Source: an uncultured Sphingomonas sp. (GTDB lineage Bacteria; Pseudomonadota; Alphaproteobacteria; Sphingomonadales; Sphingomonadaceae). Taken from it: a DNA stretch of 36,260 nt. The notes beneath the pieces are model-generated. The model saw nothing but the letters and a program-made list of their open reading frames with translations, had not been told where the DNA came from and ran no database searches. The translations under genes were made by a program, and so were the position numbers. Below are positions 17,877 through 25,814 of this stretch, piece after piece; position 1 is the first letter of the stretch; every line of letters starts with the position of its first letter. The stretch is from positions 1 to 36,260 of the forward strand of contig NZ_CAKZHV010000047.1 of assembly GCF_936927845.1 (NCBI RefSeq), in the 5' to 3' direction.

Positions 17877-18314
17877 ATGCGTACCGAACAGAAGAAGCGC
17901 CGGCGCAAGAACGGCTTTACGCTTGTCGAGCTGATGGTGGTGATTGTCATCATCGGTCTGCTCGCGACGATCGTGGCGCTGAACGTGCTGCCGTCGGGCG
18001 ACACTGCGCGCATCCAGAAGGCGAAGGCCGATATCGCGACAATCGAGCAGGGGCTGGAAATGTACCGGCTCCAGCAGGGCAGCTATCCGACGACCTCTCA
18101 AGGATTGCAGGCGCTGGTGAGTGCGCCCGCGGGGGTCGATGCGTCGCGCTATCAGGCGGGCGGATATATCAAGCGCTTGCCCGAGGACCCGTGGAACCGT
18201 CCGTATCTGTACGCCTCGCCCGGGCAGCACGGCGCGGCGGACGTGTGGACGCTCGGCGCCGACGGCAAGGACGGCGGTGAGGGGATCAATGCCGACATCG
18301 GTAGCTGGCAGTAA
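17877..18314 (+). CDS. gspG: major pseudopilin GspG
   Basis: A 145-residue major pseudopilin. A basic leader (MRTEQKKRRRKNG) is cut after Gly, and the mature protein begins FTLVELMVVIVIIGLLATIV with the conserved Glu5. The C-terminal half has the typical GspG sequence GSYPTTSQGLQAL, LPEDPWNRPYLY and the aspartate-rich calcium site GADGKDGGEG. A GTG at 17865 overlapping the gspF stop would extend the leader by 4 residues, but the ATG at 17877 with GAGAAAG upstream gives a more usual leader. Confidence 0.95.
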   Translation: MRTEQKKRRRKNGFTLVELMVVIVIIGLLATIVALNVLPSGDTARIQKAKADIATIEQGLEMYRLQQGSYPTTSQGLQALVSAPAGVDASRYQAGGYIKRLPEDPWNRPYLYASPGQHGAADVWTLGADGKDGGEGINADIGSWQ

Positions 18315-18341
18315 GTTCGGCCGCGTCGGCGAGCCGATCTG

Positions 18342-18824
18342 ATGCGGTGGGACGGGATGGCCGAGCGGGGCTCGGCGTTGAAGCTGCGCTCGGCTGAGCG
18401 GGGTTTCACGCTCATTGAGCTGATGGTCGTGGTGACGATCATCGGGCTCGCCTCCGCGGTCGCGGTTCTGGCGACGCCCGATCCGCGCGGGCGGTTGATG
18501 GACGAGGCGGCTCGTTTTGCAACGCGGGTGCGCGCGGCGCACGACAGCGCAGTCATCGATGCGAGGCCGGTCAGCGTGTGGGTGACGCCGAGCGGCTACG
18601 GCTTCGACCAATGGCGTGGCGGGCGATGGGCCGCGATGGTCGAGAAGCCGCTGCGGGTGGAGCGCTGGAGCGAGGGGACGGGCGCGACCAGCGTCGTACG
18701 CGAGCGGGTCACGTTCGACACGACCGGGCTTGCCGACCGGTCACTGACCGTCTCGCTCCGGCGCGACGGGACGAGCGCGAGCGTCGCGATCGCGGCGGAC
18801 GGGAGCGTTCGTGTCGCGGGTTAG
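18342..18824 (+). CDS. gspH: minor pseudopilin GspH
   Basis: A 160-residue minor pseudopilin. The leader ends in SAERG, and the mature protein starts FTLIELMVVVTIIGLASAVAV with Glu5. The body (for example SVWVTPSGYGFDQWRGGRW) fits the GspH beta-sandwich. The leader is long (22 residues from 18342); the ATG at 18357 would shorten it by 5 residues. The 27-nt gap from gspG is the largest between the pseudopilin genes. It overlaps gspI by 14 nt. Confidence 0.9.
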   Translation: MRWDGMAERGSALKLRSAERGFTLIELMVVVTIIGLASAVAVLATPDPRGRLMDEAARFATRVRAAHDSAVIDARPVSVWVTPSGYGFDQWRGGRWAAMVEKPLRVERWSEGTGATSVVRERVTFDTTGLADRSLTVSLRRDGTSASVAIAADGSVRVAG

Positions 18825-19203
18825 TGTTCGGGACAGCGGCTTCACGCTGATCGAGATCATGGTCGCGCTCGCCGTGTTCAGTCTTGCCGCGCTGGCGCTG
18901 ATCCGGTTGGAGGGCGCGACGATCCGGTCGACTGCGTTGTTGCAATCGACCCTGCTCGCTCAGATTGTCGCCAAAAACGTGGCAGTGGAGGCGGTGAGCG
19001 GCGTGCAGCCGCCGACGCGCGGGCGCGTGAGCGGTGCCGAGCAGAACGGCGGACGCGCGTGGCGTTGGGTCCGCAACGTGCGCGCGATCGGTGACGGCGA
19101 CGTGATGCGCGTCGACGTGGCGGTCGCCGACCAAGAGGGCGCGGTGCTGGGTCGCGCGACGATGATCCGGCCGCCCGCACAACTGGCGAGCGTGCAGCAG
19201 TGA
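18811..19203 (+). CDS. gspI: minor pseudopilin GspI
   Basis: A 130-residue minor pseudopilin that, with GspJ and GspK, forms the pseudopilus tip. A short leader (MSRVSVRDSG) precedes FTLIEIMVALAVFSLAALALIRLEGA, with Glu5 conserved. The later NRVAW-like region is NGGRAWRWVRNV. The start is GTG at 18811, inside the end of gspH. It overlaps gspJ by 4 nt. Confidence 0.92.
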   Translation: MSRVSVRDSGFTLIEIMVALAVFSLAALALIRLEGATIRSTALLQSTLLAQIVAKNVAVEAVSGVQPPTRGRVSGAEQNGGRAWRWVRNVRAIGDGDVMRVDVAVADQEGAVLGRATMIRPPAQLASVQQ

Positions 19204-19865
19204 AAGAGGTGCGCGAGGCCGGCTTCACGCTGATCGAGGTCATGATCGCGCTGATGATCTTCGGCATGATCGCCGCCGCGGGTGTCGCGCTGCTGGCATT
19301 CAGCGTTCGTGCGCAGGGCGCCGCGGGCGCGGCGCTGGACGATATCGGCGCGATCAACCGGCTGTCGTCGATCCTGACCGCCGATCTGGCGCAGGCGGTC
19401 GACCGGCCGACGCGCGATCAGAACGGCGTGCGGCTGCCCGCCTTCGCCGGCGGGTCGGGGCAGGTGCCGATGCTGCGGCTGGTGCGCGGCGGGTGGAGCA
19501 ACATCGACCAGTCGCCGCGCGCGACGTTGCAGAAGGTCGAATATCAACTGACCGCGGGCGGGATCGAGCGCGTCGGCTATCCCGCGCTCGACGGCGCGGC
19601 ACCGCTCCCTGCGGCGCTGATCGTCGAGGGGGTGCGGCAGGCGACGTGGCGGTTCCGCTACGCCGGCGCGTGGAGCGATCGCTGGGAGGGAACGCCCGTC
19701 GCTGCCTTGCCGCAGGCGGCCGAGCTGACGCTGGTGCGCGACAATGGTGCCGCGTACCGCATGCTGTTCCTGGTCGGCACCGGTTCGCCGCGTGCTCGCG
19801 TGAGTGGTGCGCCGGGCGCCAATCCGTTCCCAACGCCGACGCCGACGCCCAATGCGCCGCGGTGA
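19200..19865 (+). CDS. gspJ: minor pseudopilin GspJ
   Basis: A 221-residue minor pseudopilin. The leader is short (MKEVREAG), then FTLIEVMIALMIFGMIAAAGVAL. The central region (RPTRDQNGVRLPAF, LVRGGWSN, VEYQL, WRFRYAGAW) is typical for GspJ. The C-terminus is a Pro/Thr tail, PFPTPTPTPNAPR, encoded where gspK already begins. The start is GTG, overlapping gspI by 4 nt. Confidence 0.93.
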   Translation: MKEVREAGFTLIEVMIALMIFGMIAAAGVALLAFSVRAQGAAGAALDDIGAINRLSSILTADLAQAVDRPTRDQNGVRLPAFAGGSGQVPMLRLVRGGWSNIDQSPRATLQKVEYQLTAGGIERVGYPALDGAAPLPAALIVEGVRQATWRFRYAGAWSDRWEGTPVAALPQAAELTLVRDNGAAYRMLFLVGTGSPRARVSGAPGANPFPTPTPTPNAPR

Positions 19866-20820
19866 CGGTGAGCGCGGCGCGGCGCTGCTGACGGTGCTGC
19901 TGCTGGTCGCGGTGATCGCGGTGTTGGCGGCGACCGCGTTGGAGCGATTGCGCGTGTCGACGCGGCTGACCGCCAATGCGGGGGCGCTCGATGCCGCGCG
20001 CGGCTACGCTTATGCCGCCGAGACGCTGGCGACGACGCGGGTGACGAGCCTGCTTAGGCAGGCGGGCGATCGTGTCGCGCTGCTGGGCGGATGGAGCGAC
20101 CGGCCGTTCGGGCTGCCGATCCCCGGCGGCGTGGCGACCCCGCGGGTGCGCGACGGGGGCAATTGCTTCAATCTGAATAGCCTGGTGGTGCGCGGCGACG
20201 ACGGCACCTATGCCGCCAACAACCAGACGCTGCTGCAATTCCAGCGGCTGATCCGATTGCTGCGGGTACCGGCGGGCGACGCGATCCCGGCGGCAACCGC
20301 CGATTTCATCGATTCGGACGACGCCGCTCTGCCGGGCGGGGCGGAGGATGGCGCCTATCGCGGCTATCGCACCGCGGGGACGCTGATGGCGGACGTGAGC
20401 GAACTGCGCGCGGTGTCGGGGGTGACGGCGGAGCAATATCAGCTGCTGCGACCGTGGCTGTGCGCGCTGCCGACGGTTGAGCGCGCGACGATCAACGTCA
20501 ACACGCTGTTGCCGGAACAAGCGCCGCTGTTGGCGATGCTGATCGAGACGGGCGGCGGGGTTGAGGCGGTGCGGGGCGTGCTGCTCAGGCGGCCCGAACA
20601 GGGTTACGCCACGACCGATCCGGTGTGGAACGCGCTGTCGCTCGCCGGCGCGGGCACGCCGGCGATGGATGGAAAGGGGCAGACGGGGGTGAAGACCGGC
20701 TGGTTCGCGCTGACGATCGACGTGGTCGCGAACGGCGCGGAATTGCACGAACAAGGATTGATCGACGCGCGGACCCTTCCCGCGCGGCTCGTTGCGCGGC
20801 AATGGGGAGACGTATCATGA
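19852..20820 (+). CDS. gspK: minor pseudopilin GspK
   Basis: A 322-residue large minor pseudopilin that caps the pseudopilus. The leader ends GERG and the hydrophobic segment AALLTVLLLVAVIAVLA follows, lacking Glu5, which is normal for GspK. The large globular domain contains ADFIDSDD and INVNTLLPE, matching the helix-hairpin-helix/SAM-like GspK fold. The frame is open 48 nt further upstream, but the ATG at 19852 gives the normal short leader. It overlaps gspJ by 14 nt and gspL by 4 nt. Confidence 0.93.
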   Translation: MRRGDGERGAALLTVLLLVAVIAVLAATALERLRVSTRLTANAGALDAARGYAYAAETLATTRVTSLLRQAGDRVALLGGWSDRPFGLPIPGGVATPRVRDGGNCFNLNSLVVRGDDGTYAANNQTLLQFQRLIRLLRVPAGDAIPAATADFIDSDDAALPGGAEDGAYRGYRTAGTLMADVSELRAVSGVTAEQYQLLRPWLCALPTVERATINVNTLLPEQAPLLAMLIETGGGVEAVRGVLLRRPEQGYATTDPVWNALSLAGAGTPAMDGKGQTGVKTGWFALTIDVVANGAELHEQGLIDARTLPARLVARQWGDVS

Positions 20821-21926
20821 CCGCCGCGACGCTCCTTTTCGTGCCCCAGCAGGCAGACCAGCCGTGGCGCTGGTGGCGGTTCCGCGACGGTGCGGACGTG
20901 GTCGACGAGGGCGAGGGCATGCCACTGCCCGAGGCGGACGCCGACGCGAGCGCGCCCGTCGTGGCGGTCGCGCCCGCCGATGCGGTGACGCTCCACTGGG
21001 CGGCGATCCCGGCGCGATCGGCGGCGCAGGCGGCGGCGGCGGCGCGGATCGTGGTGAGCGACGCGACCGCGACGCCCACCGACCTGCACGTCGCGGTCGG
21101 CGAGACACGCGTAGTCGGCGACGGCGAAGAACGCGCGATCGCGGTGGTCGCGCCCGAGCGCATGGCGGCGTGGCTAGCCGAGATGAACGCGCGCGGCATC
21201 GATCCGATCGCGATGGTGCCCGCCCCGCTGCTGCTGCCCGAGCCCGAGGAGGGCTGGTTGCGCGGTGAGGTCGGCGGGCAGGCGGTGATGCGCGGGCGCT
21301 CCGCCGGTTTTGCCGACGAGGCACGACTGACCGAGCTGATCGTCGGGGATGCCGAGCCGGTGGCGCTGGCGCGCGACGAGGTGTGGCGTGCGGCGGCGAG
21401 CGCGGCGTCCGCGTGGCCGCTCGACCTCAGACAAGGGCCGTTCGCGCGGCGGACGCGGAGATCGATCGATTGGGCGCTGGTCAGGCGGCTGGGGCTGCTG
21501 GTCGCGATGATCCTGCTCGCGACGCTGGCGATCGATCTGGTGCGGATCGCGCGCTATTCGCTGGGCGCGGACAGCCTGGAGGCACGCGCCGCAGCGGTGG
21601 CGCGGCAAGGTTTGCCGCGCGGCAGCGGCGACGGCGATTCGGCGCGGATGTTGGGTGAGCGGCTGTCGCGGCTGCGCGGGCCGGGCAGCGGGTTCAGCCG
21701 CACCGCGGCGGCGGTGTACCAGATCGTTCAGGCCGTGCCCGACAGCGAGGTGACCGCGCTCGACTTCCAGCCGACCGGCGCGCTGCGCGTCTCGTTGTCG
21801 GTCGCGGGTGAGGGGCAGGCGAATACGGTCAAGACGCAGTTGGAGCGCGCAGGCTTCACCGTGACGAGCGGCGTGTTCCAGCAGGCAGGCGGGCGTTTGT
21901 CGGGCGACCTGACGGTGGCCCCATGA
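20817..21926 (+). CDS. gspL: type II secretion system platform protein GspL
   Basis: A 369-residue bitopic inner-membrane protein. The N-terminal actin-like cytoplasmic domain (about 1-215) recruits GspE. One membrane span lies at about 226-245 (LGLLVAMILLATLAIDLV). The periplasmic ferredoxin-like domain (about 300-365) has ALDFQPTGALRVSLSVAG. Sequence conservation in this family is low; the call rests on architecture and operon position. The ATG overlaps the gspK stop in ATGA. Unusually high Ala/Arg content reflects the GC bias. Confidence 0.9.
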   Translation: MTAATLLFVPQQADQPWRWWRFRDGADVVDEGEGMPLPEADADASAPVVAVAPADAVTLHWAAIPARSAAQAAAAARIVVSDATATPTDLHVAVGETRVVGDGEERAIAVVAPERMAAWLAEMNARGIDPIAMVPAPLLLPEPEEGWLRGEVGGQAVMRGRSAGFADEARLTELIVGDAEPVALARDEVWRAAASAASAWPLDLRQGPFARRTRRSIDWALVRRLGLLVAMILLATLAIDLVRIARYSLGADSLEARAAAVARQGLPRGSGDGDSARMLGERLSRLRGPGSGFSRTAAAVYQIVQAVPDSEVTALDFQPTGALRVSLSVAGEGQANTVKTQLERAGFTVTSGVFQQAGGRLSGDLTVAP

Positions 21927-21970
21927 CGCATCGAACGAGGCGCCCGACCAAGCGGAGAGCGGGGGCATGA
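21923..21970 (+). CDS. 15-codon mini-ORF linking gspL and gspM
   Basis: The ATG (21923) overlaps the gspL stop as ATGA, and the TGA (21968-21970) overlaps the gspM ATG as ATGA. The encoded basic peptide has 15 residues. It could relay ribosomes across the 40-nt gap; whether it is translated is unknown. Confidence 0.3.
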   Translation: MTHRTRRPTKRRAGA

Positions 21971-22443
21971 ACGAGTTGCGCGCCTGGTTTACCGGGCGAA
22001 GTTTGCGCGAGCGGCGGCTGATCCTGGTGATGCTGGGATTGCTGGCGGTGACGATCGTGTGGGGGCTGGTGATCCGCCCGGTCCGTAACGGGCTGTCGTC
22101 GACACGCGAGCGTTACGCCGATGCGGTGGTGCGCGTGGGGCAAGCGGAGCGCGAACTCGCCGCGGTGAAGGCGATCCAGCGGCGGCAACCGCGCCCGGTG
22201 CAACTGCCGCTCGCCGACGAGGTGCGCGCGCGCGCCGAGGCGGCGGGGTTCGCGCTGGCGACGCTTGAGCCCGAAGCGAACGACCGCGTTCGTACCTCGA
22301 TCGCGACCGCCAAGGCCGGCGCGCTAATGGCGTGGATCGGCAATCTGGAGAATGACGGCGTGCTGGTCGACGGATTGAGCGTGCGCGGCAATGGCGACGG
22401 CACGGTGACCGCGCAGATGACGCTGAAGGCGCGAGCCGCGTGA
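21967..22443 (+). CDS. gspM: type II secretion system protein GspM
   Basis: A 158-residue bitopic inner-membrane protein that pairs with GspL. One span lies at about 20-36 (LILVMLGLLAVTIVWGLVI), then a coiled-coil stretch (about 40-75) and a small periplasmic ferredoxin-like domain ending MTLKARAA. GGAG lies upstream of the ATG. It follows gspL after 40 nt and overlaps gspN as TGATG. Confidence 0.9.
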   Translation: MNELRAWFTGRSLRERRLILVMLGLLAVTIVWGLVIRPVRNGLSSTRERYADAVVRVGQAERELAAVKAIQRRQPRPVQLPLADEVRARAEAAGFALATLEPEANDRVRTSIATAKAGALMAWIGNLENDGVLVDGLSVRGNGDGTVTAQMTLKARAA

Positions 22444-23165
22444 TGCGGATACGGTTGACGACCAACCGGCGGACGCTGTTCCTGGCGATGTTCGTGGTGG
22501 CGATGCTGGCGCTGCTGCCGCTGCGGCTGGTGCTCGGTTGGGCCGGGCTCGACGATAAGGGATTTGCGGCGCGCGAGGTGCGAGGCAGCGTCTGGTCGGG
22601 GCGGTTGAGCGAGGCACGCTTCGGCGATCTGGCGCTGGGTGATCTTGACGCGCGGGTGTCGCCGCTGGCGCTGCTGATCGGGCGTGCTCGGGTGGCGCTG
22701 GAAAGCCGCGGCGGTGGTGCGGTGCAGCCACTGTCGGGAACGGTCGAGCTGTCGCGCAACCGCGCGGGCGTGATCGGCGCGACCGGGCCGATCGAGCCGG
22801 GCAGCGCCTTCGCGCCGCTGCCGGTCACCGCACTCAACCTGGACGAGGTGAGCGTGCGCTTCGTCGACGGGGCGTGCGAGGCGGCCGAGGGGCGCGTGCG
22901 CGCGCAGATCGCGGGAACATTCCTGGGCGCGACGCTGCCGGGTGCGGTGAGCGGAACGGCGCGATGCGACGGTGGCGCGCTGCTGCTGCCGCTGGTCAGC
23001 GCGGCGGGGACCGAGGGCGCGGCGTTGCGGCTATGGGCGGACGGGCGTTACCGGGCTGAGTTGACGCTGGTGCCGAGCGATCCGGCGGTCGCGACGCGGC
23101 TCGACACCGCCGGATTCGTGGCGAACGAGGCGGCGCGGATGCTGGCGATCGAGGGACGGTTTTAA
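22443..23165 (+). CDS. gspN: type II secretion system protein GspN
   Basis: A 240-residue protein of the GspN family, an accessory inner-membrane component absent from many systems. One N-terminal membrane span (about 12-35, LFLAMFVVAMLALLPLRLVLGW) is followed by a periplasmic beta-rich region containing VRGSVWSGRLSEARFGDLALGDLDARVSP, typical for GspN. The start is taken at the ATG in the TGATG overlap with gspM; a GTG at 22440 would add one residue. It closes the operon; a prepilin peptidase gene (gspO) does not follow. Confidence 0.9.
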   Translation: MRIRLTTNRRTLFLAMFVVAMLALLPLRLVLGWAGLDDKGFAAREVRGSVWSGRLSEARFGDLALGDLDARVSPLALLIGRARVALESRGGGAVQPLSGTVELSRNRAGVIGATGPIEPGSAFAPLPVTALNLDEVSVRFVDGACEAAEGRVRAQIAGTFLGATLPGAVSGTARCDGGALLLPLVSAAGTEGAALRLWADGRYRAELTLVPSDPAVATRLDTAGFVANEAARMLAIEGRF

Positions 23166-23273
23166 AAGCAGGCCTGAGCCGTAGCTGCTTCGTGTCGTGC
23201 CTGCCCATCCGCGGCTCCTCCCTTGTCACGGAGGGGAGTAGAGGAGGCGGAGCTTGAGGGCGCACTTTGTCGG
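23166..23273. other. gap after gspN
   Basis: About 108 bp with only short imperfect inverted repeats (around 23213-23236). I see no convincing terminator or gene. Confidence 0.4.
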
Positions 23274-23302
23274 TTGACGGATTGTTGCGCGCGTGACTAA
23301 AG
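23274..23302 (+). promoter_or_regulatory. promoter of tRNA-His
   Basis: TTGACG at 23274-23279 and CTAAAG at 23297-23302 are 17 bp apart, 14 nt before the tRNA. Confidence 0.55.
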
Positions 23303-23315
23303 CGCGGGCCTTCGC

Positions 23316-23393
23316 GGCGACCGTAGTTCAATTGGTTAGAGCGCCGGCTTGTGATGCCGGAAGTTGCGGGTTCAAGTCCCGTCGGTCGCCCCA
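23316..23393 (+). tRNA. tRNA-His (anticodon GTG)
   Basis: A full cloverleaf with encoded CCA. The extra G at position -1 (23316) faces C73 (23390), the His identity element. The acceptor GCGACCG at 23317-23323 pairs with CGGTCGC at 23383-23389. The anticodon loop TTGTGAT between CCGGC and GCCGG gives GTG. Confidence 0.96.
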
Positions 23394-23416
23394 TCAATCT
23401 ACCCGGCTGGAGCGTT

Positions 23417-24463
23417 ATGGCGAACTGGGGCTTCCCTGATTTCGACGACCACGAGGGCGTACACCTGTTCACCGATCCCGCATCGGGGTTGAAGGCCGTG
23501 ATCGCGATCCACTCGACCGCGCTCGGGCCGGCAGCGGGCGGCGCGCGCTTCTGGCATTACGCAAGCGGCGTGGGCGCGATCACCGACGCGCTGCGCTTGT
23601 CGCGCGGCATGAGCTACAAGAACGCGATGGCGGGGCTGGAGCTGGGCGGCGGCAAGGGCGTGATCCTGGCCGACAAGCCGGGCGCGGTCATCAGCGACGA
23701 ACAGTTGCGCGCGTTCGGCCAGAAGGTCGAGTCGCTCGGCGGACGTTATGTCACCGCCGAAGACGTCGGCATGTCCGAAGCGCGGATGAAGGTGATCGCG
23801 GGCGAAACCAAGTACGTCTCAGGCCTGCCGGTCGCCGAGGGCGCGGCGGGTGGAGACCCGGGCCCGTACACCGCGCACGGCGTCTATCTCGGCGTCAAGG
23901 CAGCCGCCAAGCGTGGCCTCGGCAGCGACGACATGCGCGGCGTGCGCGTGGCGATCCAGGGCGTCGGCTCGGTCGGCGGCGGGCTTGCACGCCTGCTGGC
24001 GAAGGACGGCGCGGTGCTGACGCTCGCCGACGTCGACACGGCGCGCGCGGAGCGACTGGCGGCCGAGCTGGGCGCGACCACCGCGCCTGCCGACGAGATC
24101 CTGTTCGCCGACGCCGATATCGTCAGCCCGAACGCGCTGGGCGCGATCCTGACCGAGGAGTCGATCGGGCGGTTGAAGGCAAAGATCGTCGCGGGCGGCG
24201 CGAACAACCAGCTCGCCACCGCGGCGGAAGGGCAGCGGTTGCACGACGCGGGCATCACCTATGCGCCCGATTATGTCATCAACGCGGGCGGTATCATCAA
24301 CGTCGGGCTAGAATATCTCGGCCACGGCGACGAGGCCGAGGTGATGGCGCGGATCGCACGCATCCCCGAGCGGCTGCACCAGGTGTGGGACGAGAGCGAG
24401 GCGACGGGCGATCCCGCGGCCGAGGTCGCCGACCGCATGGCGCGTCGCCTGATCGGACGCTGA
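23417..24463 (+). CDS. Leu/Phe/Val/Glu-type amino acid dehydrogenase
   Basis: A 348-residue cytoplasmic NAD(P)-dependent amino acid dehydrogenase, which oxidatively deaminates an amino acid to its 2-oxoacid. The N-terminal domain carries the substrate and catalytic lysines Lys68 (SYKNAM) and Lys80 (GLELGGGKGV), at the same numbers as leucine dehydrogenase. The Rossmann domain has IQGVGSVGGG (about 185-194), and NPNALG/NNQLAT-type motifs occur as VSPNALGA and GGANNQLAT. Leucine or a related branched or aromatic substrate is most likely. The frame is open upstream into tRNA-His, but the ATG at 23417 with GGAG 4 nt upstream gives the normal N-terminus. Confidence 0.9.
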   Translation: MANWGFPDFDDHEGVHLFTDPASGLKAVIAIHSTALGPAAGGARFWHYASGVGAITDALRLSRGMSYKNAMAGLELGGGKGVILADKPGAVISDEQLRAFGQKVESLGGRYVTAEDVGMSEARMKVIAGETKYVSGLPVAEGAAGGDPGPYTAHGVYLGVKAAAKRGLGSDDMRGVRVAIQGVGSVGGGLARLLAKDGAVLTLADVDTARAERLAAELGATTAPADEILFADADIVSPNALGAILTEESIGRLKAKIVAGGANNQLATAAEGQRLHDAGITYAPDYVINAGGIINVGLEYLGHGDEAEVMARIARIPERLHQVWDESEATGDPAAEVADRMARRLIGR

Positions 24464-24528
24464 TCGCCCGCCTGATGCGACCGGCATGGGGCGTGACGCG
24501 CGTGCGCGGCTGATCTAACGGTAGCATC

Positions 24529-25254
24529 GTGCCCGCGCTTCATGCCTTTGCCAATCCCGCGCGTTTCCTGAAGATCGCGCGACCGCTGACGCCGGTGCTG
24601 TTTTGGGTGGGCGTCGCGTTGATCGCGTTCGGGGTCTGGGCCGGGCTGACGCGGACGCCGCCCGACTATCTGCAGGGCGAGAGCGTGCGGATCATCTACC
24701 TGCACGTCCCCGCCGCGTGGCTGGGGATGGGCGGGTGGAGCGGTATCGCGCTGTCGAGCATCGCGTTCCTCGTCTGGCGACACCCGCTGGCGGCGATCGC
24801 CGCGCGCGCGATCGCGGTGCCGGGTGCGGTGTTCGCCGCGATCTGTCTGGTGACGGGTGCGATCTGGGGGCGGCCGACCTGGGGTACCTATTGGCAGTGG
24901 GACGGGCGGCTGACCTCGATGCTGCTGCTGTTGTTCGTCTATCTCGGCTATATGGCGCTGTCGCGCGCTGACCGCGAACGCGGCGGGGCGGGCGAGATAC
25001 CCGCGCTGTACGGGATCGCCGGGTCGGTGCTGCTGCCGATCATCCGTTACTCGGTGGTATGGTGGAGCACGCTGCACCAGGGGCCGAGCATCGGGTTGAC
25101 GCAATCGACGATCGACCGATCGATCCTGTGGCCGCTGCCGTTCACGCTGGTCGGGTTCACCCTGCTGTTCGCTGCCATCGTGCTGATGCGGATGCGCGCG
25201 CTGCTGGCAACCGCGAAGGCCGAGGCGCGACTGCGGCGGCGGGCGGCGGCGTGA
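24529..25254 (+). CDS. ccmC: heme exporter/transfer protein CcmC
   Basis: A 241-residue inner-membrane protein that loads heme onto CcmE in system I cytochrome c maturation. It has six predicted spans. The Trp-rich heme-handling segment is WGTYWQWDGRLTS (about 118-130), flanked by the heme-ligand histidines His59 (YLHVP) and His183 (TLHQG), which match His60 and His184 of E. coli CcmC. The start is GTG at 24529, as no in-frame ATG precedes the first span. No ccmA or ccmB is adjacent. The stop overlaps ccmD by 4 nt (GTGA). Confidence 0.95.
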   Translation: MPALHAFANPARFLKIARPLTPVLFWVGVALIAFGVWAGLTRTPPDYLQGESVRIIYLHVPAAWLGMGGWSGIALSSIAFLVWRHPLAAIAARAIAVPGAVFAAICLVTGAIWGRPTWGTYWQWDGRLTSMLLLLFVYLGYMALSRADRERGGAGEIPALYGIAGSVLLPIIRYSVVWWSTLHQGPSIGLTQSTIDRSILWPLPFTLVGFTLLFAAIVLMRMRALLATAKAEARLRRRAAA

Positions 25255-25355
25255 ACGCCTGGCCCTTCGTGGCGGCCGCCTATGCGGTGACGCTGGGCGG
25301 CGCGGCGATTCTGTCGATCGTTAGCTATCTCGCGATGCGGCGCGCGGAAAAGTGA
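25251..25355 (+). CDS. ccmD: heme exporter subunit CcmD
   Basis: A 34-residue single-span membrane peptide that helps release heme-loaded CcmE. MNAWPFVAAAYAVTLGG enters the membrane and the C-terminus is basic (AMRRAEK). The start is GTG at 25251, inside the ccmC stop. The stop overlaps the GTG of ccmE. The size, the aromatic/Ala/Tyr N-terminal pattern and the C-D-E order support the call. Confidence 0.9.
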   Translation: MNAWPFVAAAYAVTLGGAAILSIVSYLAMRRAEK

Positions 25356-25786
25356 CGGCCAAGAACCAGCGCATGGCGCTCGCGGGGGCGGGCGTGCTCG
25401 CGATCGCGCTGGCGGCGGTGCTGGCGCTGTCGGGGTTGAAGGATCAGGCGGCGTTCTTCTACGCGCCGTCCGATGTGGCAGGCGCGCTGCCCGCGCCCGA
25501 CAAGGCGGTGCGACTGGGCGGCATGGTGGCGGATCACTCGATCAAACGCGCGGCGGACGGCGTGTCGATCGACTTCACCGTGACCGATGGGAAGGCGACG
25601 ACGCCGGTGCGCTTCAAGGGCATCGCGCCCGACCTGTTCCGTGAAAGGTCGGGCGTGGTGGCGGAGGGGCATTTCAACCGCGATGGATCGTTCACCGCGA
25701 CCAACCTGCTCGCCAAGCACGATGAAAAGTACATGCCGCCCGAGATGAAGGGGCGGATGCACGAGACGAAGACGCTGAAGCGATGA
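25352..25786 (+). CDS. ccmE: heme chaperone CcmE
   Basis: A 144-residue periplasm-facing heme chaperone with one N-terminal anchor (about 8-28). The OB-fold carries the covalent heme-binding His123 in LAKHDEKY with Tyr127, equivalent to His130 and Tyr134 of E. coli CcmE. The start is GTG at 25352, overlapping ccmD. The next gene in the normal operon, ccmF, is absent; instead, a 14-codon mini-ORF starts at the stop codon (25783-25827), then a TPR gene. Confidence 0.96.
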   Translation: MTAKNQRMALAGAGVLAIALAAVLALSGLKDQAAFFYAPSDVAGALPAPDKAVRLGGMVADHSIKRAADGVSIDFTVTDGKATTPVRFKGIAPDLFRERSGVVAEGHFNRDGSFTATNLLAKHDEKYMPPEMKGRMHETKTLKR

Positions 25787-25814
25787 GCGGCACGGCGGAG
25801 CAGGGCGGGACGCG

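Noticed and set aside
23205..23240. CTCC/GGAG imperfect hairpin after gspN as a terminator
   Set aside because: The stem is short and mismatched and no T tract follows; it may be a common intergenic repeat.
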